From Candidatus Omnitrophota bacterium (GTDB lineage Bacteria; Omnitrophota; Gorgyraeia; B26-G9), in the NCBI GenBank assembly GCA_018399295.1, contig JAGYOO010000032.1, positions 1 to 9,415 on the forward strand: a stretch of 9,415 nt of DNA, read 5' to 3'. The position numbers and the translations under genes are program-made. The notes under the pieces are model-generated. The model saw only the letters and a program-made list of their open reading frames with translations. It made no database searches and had not been told where the DNA came from. Below, one piece after another: positions 7,016 through 9,415 of this stretch (positions are counted from its first letter, which is position 1; every line of letters starts with the position of its first letter).

Positions 7016-7819
7016 ATGCGATATATCTGGAGCGGAGCTATTACATTCGGCCTGATCCATATCCCGATTCGTCTTTATACCGCGGCCCGGGACAGGCCAC
7101 TTCACTTTCATTACATGCGCCGCAATGACCTTTGCCCGATATCCTATGCCAAGGTCTGCCGGCGTACCGGGGCCGAGGTGTCAAAAGATGAGATGGTAAA
7201 GGCATTCGAATACCGCAAAGGAGAGTACGTTATCCTGGAAGACGAGGACTTTGAAAAAGCGGCTCCGGAAAAGACTCATAATATAGAGGTCACTGAGTTT
7301 ATTGATGAAAAAGAAGTCGATTTCAAGTACATTGAAAAACCCTACTATACTGAACCAACCGCGGACGCGAAAAAAGTATACGCCCTACTGCGAGAGACAA
7401 TGCGCAAAACAGGCAAGGCCGGAATATGCAGATTAGTACTCAAAAACCGGGAGCATCTGGCCCTGCTCAAACCGCATGAACCGTTCATAATGCTCTACCA
7501 GCTAAGATTTGATAATGAGATAGTCAGGCCGGAAAATCCGAATCCGCCCGAGGCCCGGGCCGTAGCGTCAGAAAGAGAGCTCGCACTGGCCGTACAACTG
7601 GTCGAACAGCTTTCCGGAACGTTTCATCCCGAGCATTACTCGGATACCTACACTGAAGAGCTCAGGAAAATAATCGAAGAAAAGGCCCAGGGAAGGAAGC
7701 GCCCGGCAATAAGAGCCCAGCCTCCTCCCTTGACTCCCGCCCCTGATCTTCTCGCGAGACTGAAGGAAAGCCTGAAAGCAAATCAGGATAAAAAACAGGA
7801 GGAGATTCTTGTTAAATAA
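7016..7819 (+). CDS. ku: Bacterial non-homologous end-joining protein Ku
   Basis: Ku forms a homodimeric ring that threads onto double-strand DNA ends and recruits the ligase LigD. The 267-residue length and motifs fit the bacterial family. The N-terminus MRYIWSGAITFGLIHIPIRL is diagnostic. Next come the CPISYAKVCRRTG strand (40-52), FEYRKGEYVILEDEDFEK (64-81), the region from EKPYYTEP on (107-114) with the helix KKVYALLRETMRK (119-131), and the C-terminal end of the core near SDTYTEELRKIIEEK (209-223). The tail is basic and proline-rich (227-243) followed by a helix DLLARLKESLKA (244-255), as in other bacterial Ku proteins where this part aids DNA and LigD contacts. The start is fixed by the conserved N-terminus although no Shine-Dalgarno precedes it. 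Its stop lies 11 nt inside the next gene, so it is probably co-transcribed with the rhodanese and beta-lactamase-fold genes. No LigD is in the window. Confidence 0.97.
   Translation: MRYIWSGAITFGLIHIPIRLYTAARDRPLHFHYMRRNDLCPISYAKVCRRTGAEVSKDEMVKAFEYRKGEYVILEDEDFEKAAPEKTHNIEVTEFIDEKEVDFKYIEKPYYTEPTADAKKVYALLRETMRKTGKAGICRLVLKNREHLALLKPHEPFIMLYQLRFDNEIVRPENPNPPEARAVASERELALAVQLVEQLSGTFHPEHYSDTYTEELRKIIEEKAQGRKRPAIRAQPPPLTPAPDLLARLKESLKANQDKKQEEILVK
7797..7802 (+). promoter_or_regulatory. Ribosome binding site inside ku supporting a TTG start
   Basis: A perfect AGGAGG within the last codons of ku lies 6 nt before TTG 7809. The spacing is ideal, no better ATG follows nearby, and the rhodanese fold begins within 15 residues, so the TTG start is well supported. 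Confidence 0.85.
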
Positions 7820-8705
7820 AAAACATCCATTCGGCAAAGGCGATATCAAATGGGTCTCTCCGGAATGGCTGCACGAACACCTTGAAGACAGGAACCTTCT
7901 GATCATTGACACCCAGCCGGATATCCAGGACTATCTTCAGTCTCATATCCCCAACTCGGTCTACATAAACGAGAATACCCTGAGAATGCCGTTTAACGGC
8001 ATCTCCGGAAGCTACGTTCCTTTGGAAATATTTTCTCTGATTGCCGGAGAAGCGGGACTGTCCCCGGAGATCGCGGCGGTCATTTACACCGGTTCGGCGA
8101 CGCATGTTCGTGACTTCGATGGACTGGCCCAGACGTCAGTCGCCTACTGCCTGGCCCGGTTCGGGCATGAAAATATCTACATATTAAACGGTGGTCTGGA
8201 TCGGTGGAAACAGGAAAACCGGCGTCTTACCCGCCGTTACCCGCGGCTCAGGCAAAACCGTTATCCGGCGGTTTTGCGAACCGAGCATATGATAAGTACT
8301 TTGGAATTGAAACAGTTAAAAGAACAGGATGATGTTATTTTACTCGACGCGCGAGCGCCTCATTTTTATTCCGGGCAGGGTCTCTGGCTAAAACCAGGCC
8401 ATATCCCGGGGGCAGTGAATCTGTTCTGGAAAAGACTGATGCGTCCGGATAACTGCTGTGAGCTTAAAAATCTGGATGAGATCGTTGAGATAATGTTTGA
8501 GGCCGGAGCAACACCGGAAAAAACTGTTATCTGCGCCGGCGGAACCGGACGCGAGGCTGTTCTCGAATTTATCGTAGTTAAATGGCTTCTGGGATATCAA
8601 TCGGTAAAAATATACGAAGGCTCATTCACACAATGGTGCGCTGATGCGGCAAATCCCACGGTTACCGGACATAACCCCCGGGTGCCGGAATTAGCGTTAG
8701 TTTAG
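7809..8705 (+). CDS. Tandem rhodanese-domain protein (sulfurtransferase-like)
   Basis: A 298-residue protein with two rhodanese domains, like thiosulfate or mercaptopyruvate sulfurtransferases, which carry sulfur as a cysteine persulfide. The N-terminal domain (about 15-140) has LIIDTQ, SHIPNSVYIN and YILNGGLDRW; it has no Cys in its loop, as is usual for the first, structural domain. The C-terminal domain (about 160-280) has VILLDAR (176-182), PGHIPGAVNLFW (196-207) and YEGSFTQW (269-276). Its active-site stretch reads ICAGGTGREA (241-250). Related enzymes carry CGTGREA, which would put Gly244 in the place of the catalytic Cys, with Cys242 two residues upstream. Either Cys242 serves as nucleophile in a longer CX5R loop or the enzyme is inactive. 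It starts on TTG and overlaps ku by 11 nt; the next gene follows after 14 nt. No signal peptide is visible, so it is probably cytoplasmic. Fold is certain, activity uncertain. Confidence 0.92.
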   Translation: MLNKKHPFGKGDIKWVSPEWLHEHLEDRNLLIIDTQPDIQDYLQSHIPNSVYINENTLRMPFNGISGSYVPLEIFSLIAGEAGLSPEIAAVIYTGSATHVRDFDGLAQTSVAYCLARFGHENIYILNGGLDRWKQENRRLTRRYPRLRQNRYPAVLRTEHMISTLELKQLKEQDDVILLDARAPHFYSGQGLWLKPGHIPGAVNLFWKRLMRPDNCCELKNLDEIVEIMFEAGATPEKTVICAGGTGREAVLEFIVVKWLLGYQSVKIYEGSFTQWCADAANPTVTGHNPRVPELALV

Positions 8706-8706
8706 A

Positions 8707-8712
8707 AAGGAG
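8707..8712 (+). promoter_or_regulatory. Ribosome binding site of the beta-lactamase-fold gene
   Basis: AAGGAG begins one nucleotide after the rhodanese stop and lies 7 nt before ATG 8720, giving a clear start and supporting coupled translation. Confidence 0.8.
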
Positions 8713-8719
8713 CAGGCCA

Positions 8720-9415
8720 ATGCTGTTTAAACGGATCGAGGCGAAAGACCTCGCGCATTATTCATATGTGATCGGGGATAGACATGAGGCTATAATAATC
8801 GATCCCCGGCGTGACTGCGGGATATATGTGGATCTAACCCGCAAAGAAGGCATGAAGATAACTCAGGTGCTGGAAACTCACAGAAATGAAGATTATCTGG
8901 TCGGTTCTCTTGAACTTTCCGAACGTACCGGAGCCGGGATCTGGCACGCGGACAGCCAATTCGACTACTGGTACGGACAACCGGTTAAGGACAATCAGAC
9001 ATGGAAAATCGGGAACCAGCAGATCCGGGCAATCTCGACTCCCGGACACACCCCCGGGGCCTTCAGCTATCTGCTGACAGACTCTTCCGGCAATCCCTGG
9101 ATGATGTTTACCGGAGATACACTGTTTGCCGGAGAATTGGGCCGGGTGGATCTGATGGGACCGGAGCGGATACGGGAAATGGCCTCGCTGTTGTATGAAT
9201 CAATTTATGGAAAAATCCTGCCGCAGGGTGACGGGGTAATTATTTGTCCGGCGCACGGCGCCGGATCTGTCTGCGGCAACTCGATCGTCAGCCGGGAATG
9301 GACAACCATCGGGCTGGAGAAGCAGCTTAACCATAAGCTAAGCCTGGACCGGGAGGACTTTATCAACGCCGTGGGGCTAGAGCTTGATCGACCGCCCTAC
9401 TTTGACCGAATGGAA
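8720..9415 (+). CDS. Metallo-beta-lactamase-fold protein, persulfide dioxygenase-like (3' end beyond window)
   Basis: The first 232 residues of a metallo-beta-lactamase-fold protein related to ETHE1-type persulfide dioxygenases and to MBL-rhodanese fusions. Family marks are IIIDPRRD (25-32), STPGHTPGAFSYLL (106-119), FTGDTLFAGELGRVDL (130-145), CPAHGAGSVCG (176-186) and RPPYFDRM (224-231). The usual metal motif HxHxDH is here H54-R-N56-E-D58-Y59, so two histidines are gone. H54, H110 and D133 remain; by alignment these are the three ligands of the single iron in human ETHE1, so a mono-iron site could still form, while the second metal site should not. H179 is also kept. Proteins ending their MBL part in this RPPYFDRM way usually continue into one or two rhodanese domains; that is expected beyond the edge but not seen. 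It likely acts with the rhodanese protein on persulfides or glutathione-linked sulfur, by inference from context. Confidence 0.88.
   Translation, partial: MLFKRIEAKDLAHYSYVIGDRHEAIIIDPRRDCGIYVDLTRKEGMKITQVLETHRNEDYLVGSLELSERTGAGIWHADSQFDYWYGQPVKDNQTWKIGNQQIRAISTPGHTPGAFSYLLTDSSGNPWMMFTGDTLFAGELGRVDLMGPERIREMASLLYESIYGKILPQGDGVIICPAHGAGSVCGNSIVSREWTTIGLEKQLNHKLSLDREDFINAVGLELDRPPYFDRME

Noticed and set aside
8879..8896. HRNEDY as evidence that the MBL-fold gene is a decaying pseudogene
   Set aside because: The frame is open throughout, all other family motifs are intact and three iron ligands remain, so a specialised variant is more likely than decay.
7809..9415. A LigD ligase or polymerase partner next to ku
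   Set aside because: The downstream frames show rhodanese and metallo-beta-lactamase folds with no ligase, polymerase or phosphoesterase motifs.

Overview
The window holds two divergently transcribed gene blocks from a bacterial chromosome of moderate GC (roughly 50-55% by eye). All eight genes are tightly packed. Most have strong AGGAGG-type ribosome binding sites, and several overlap the next gene or start on TTG or GTG. A GT9 heptosyltransferase-like gene in a sugar-transfer cluster suggests a Gram-negative organism. The phylum cannot be told from the sequence. I see no tRNA, rRNA, insertion sequence, CRISPR array or phage gene.

Left block (minus strand, read from about 6845 down past position 1): five genes spaced as one operon. 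In transcription order they are a GT9 family glycosyltransferase, a short GT4-type glycosyltransferase with an altered EX7E motif, a sucrose-phosphate-synthase-like GT4 glycosyltransferase, a large protein resembling (alpha/alpha)6-barrel glycosidases, and a second classical GT4 glycosyltransferase that runs off the left edge. The junctions are a 15-nt gap, an 8-nt overlap, a 16-nt gap and a 4-nt ATGA overlap. The set looks like a cytoplasmic pathway for a glycolipid, LPS-core-like or storage/solute glycan. The product cannot be named from sequence.

Centre (6846-7015): a 170-nt AT-rich divergent control region. It has a plausible sigma-70-type promoter for the left block. Close to the Ku start codon is a TAATAT box but no Shine-Dalgarno sequence, so the Ku message may be leaderless.

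Right block (plus strand, 7016 to the right edge): a bacterial Ku gene for non-homologous end joining, overlapped by a tandem rhodanese-domain protein (TTG start, perfect AGGAGG), then a metallo-beta-lactamase-fold protein related to persulfide dioxygenases that runs off the right edge. No LigD ligase is visible. The linkage of a DNA-end-binding protein to two sulfur-metabolism-like proteins is the most unusual thing here. Both partners also have altered active-site motifs: in the rhodanese the cysteine is displaced by two residues, and in the beta-lactamase-fold protein the HxHxDH motif reads HRNEDY, keeping only the ligands of an ETHE1-type single-iron site.
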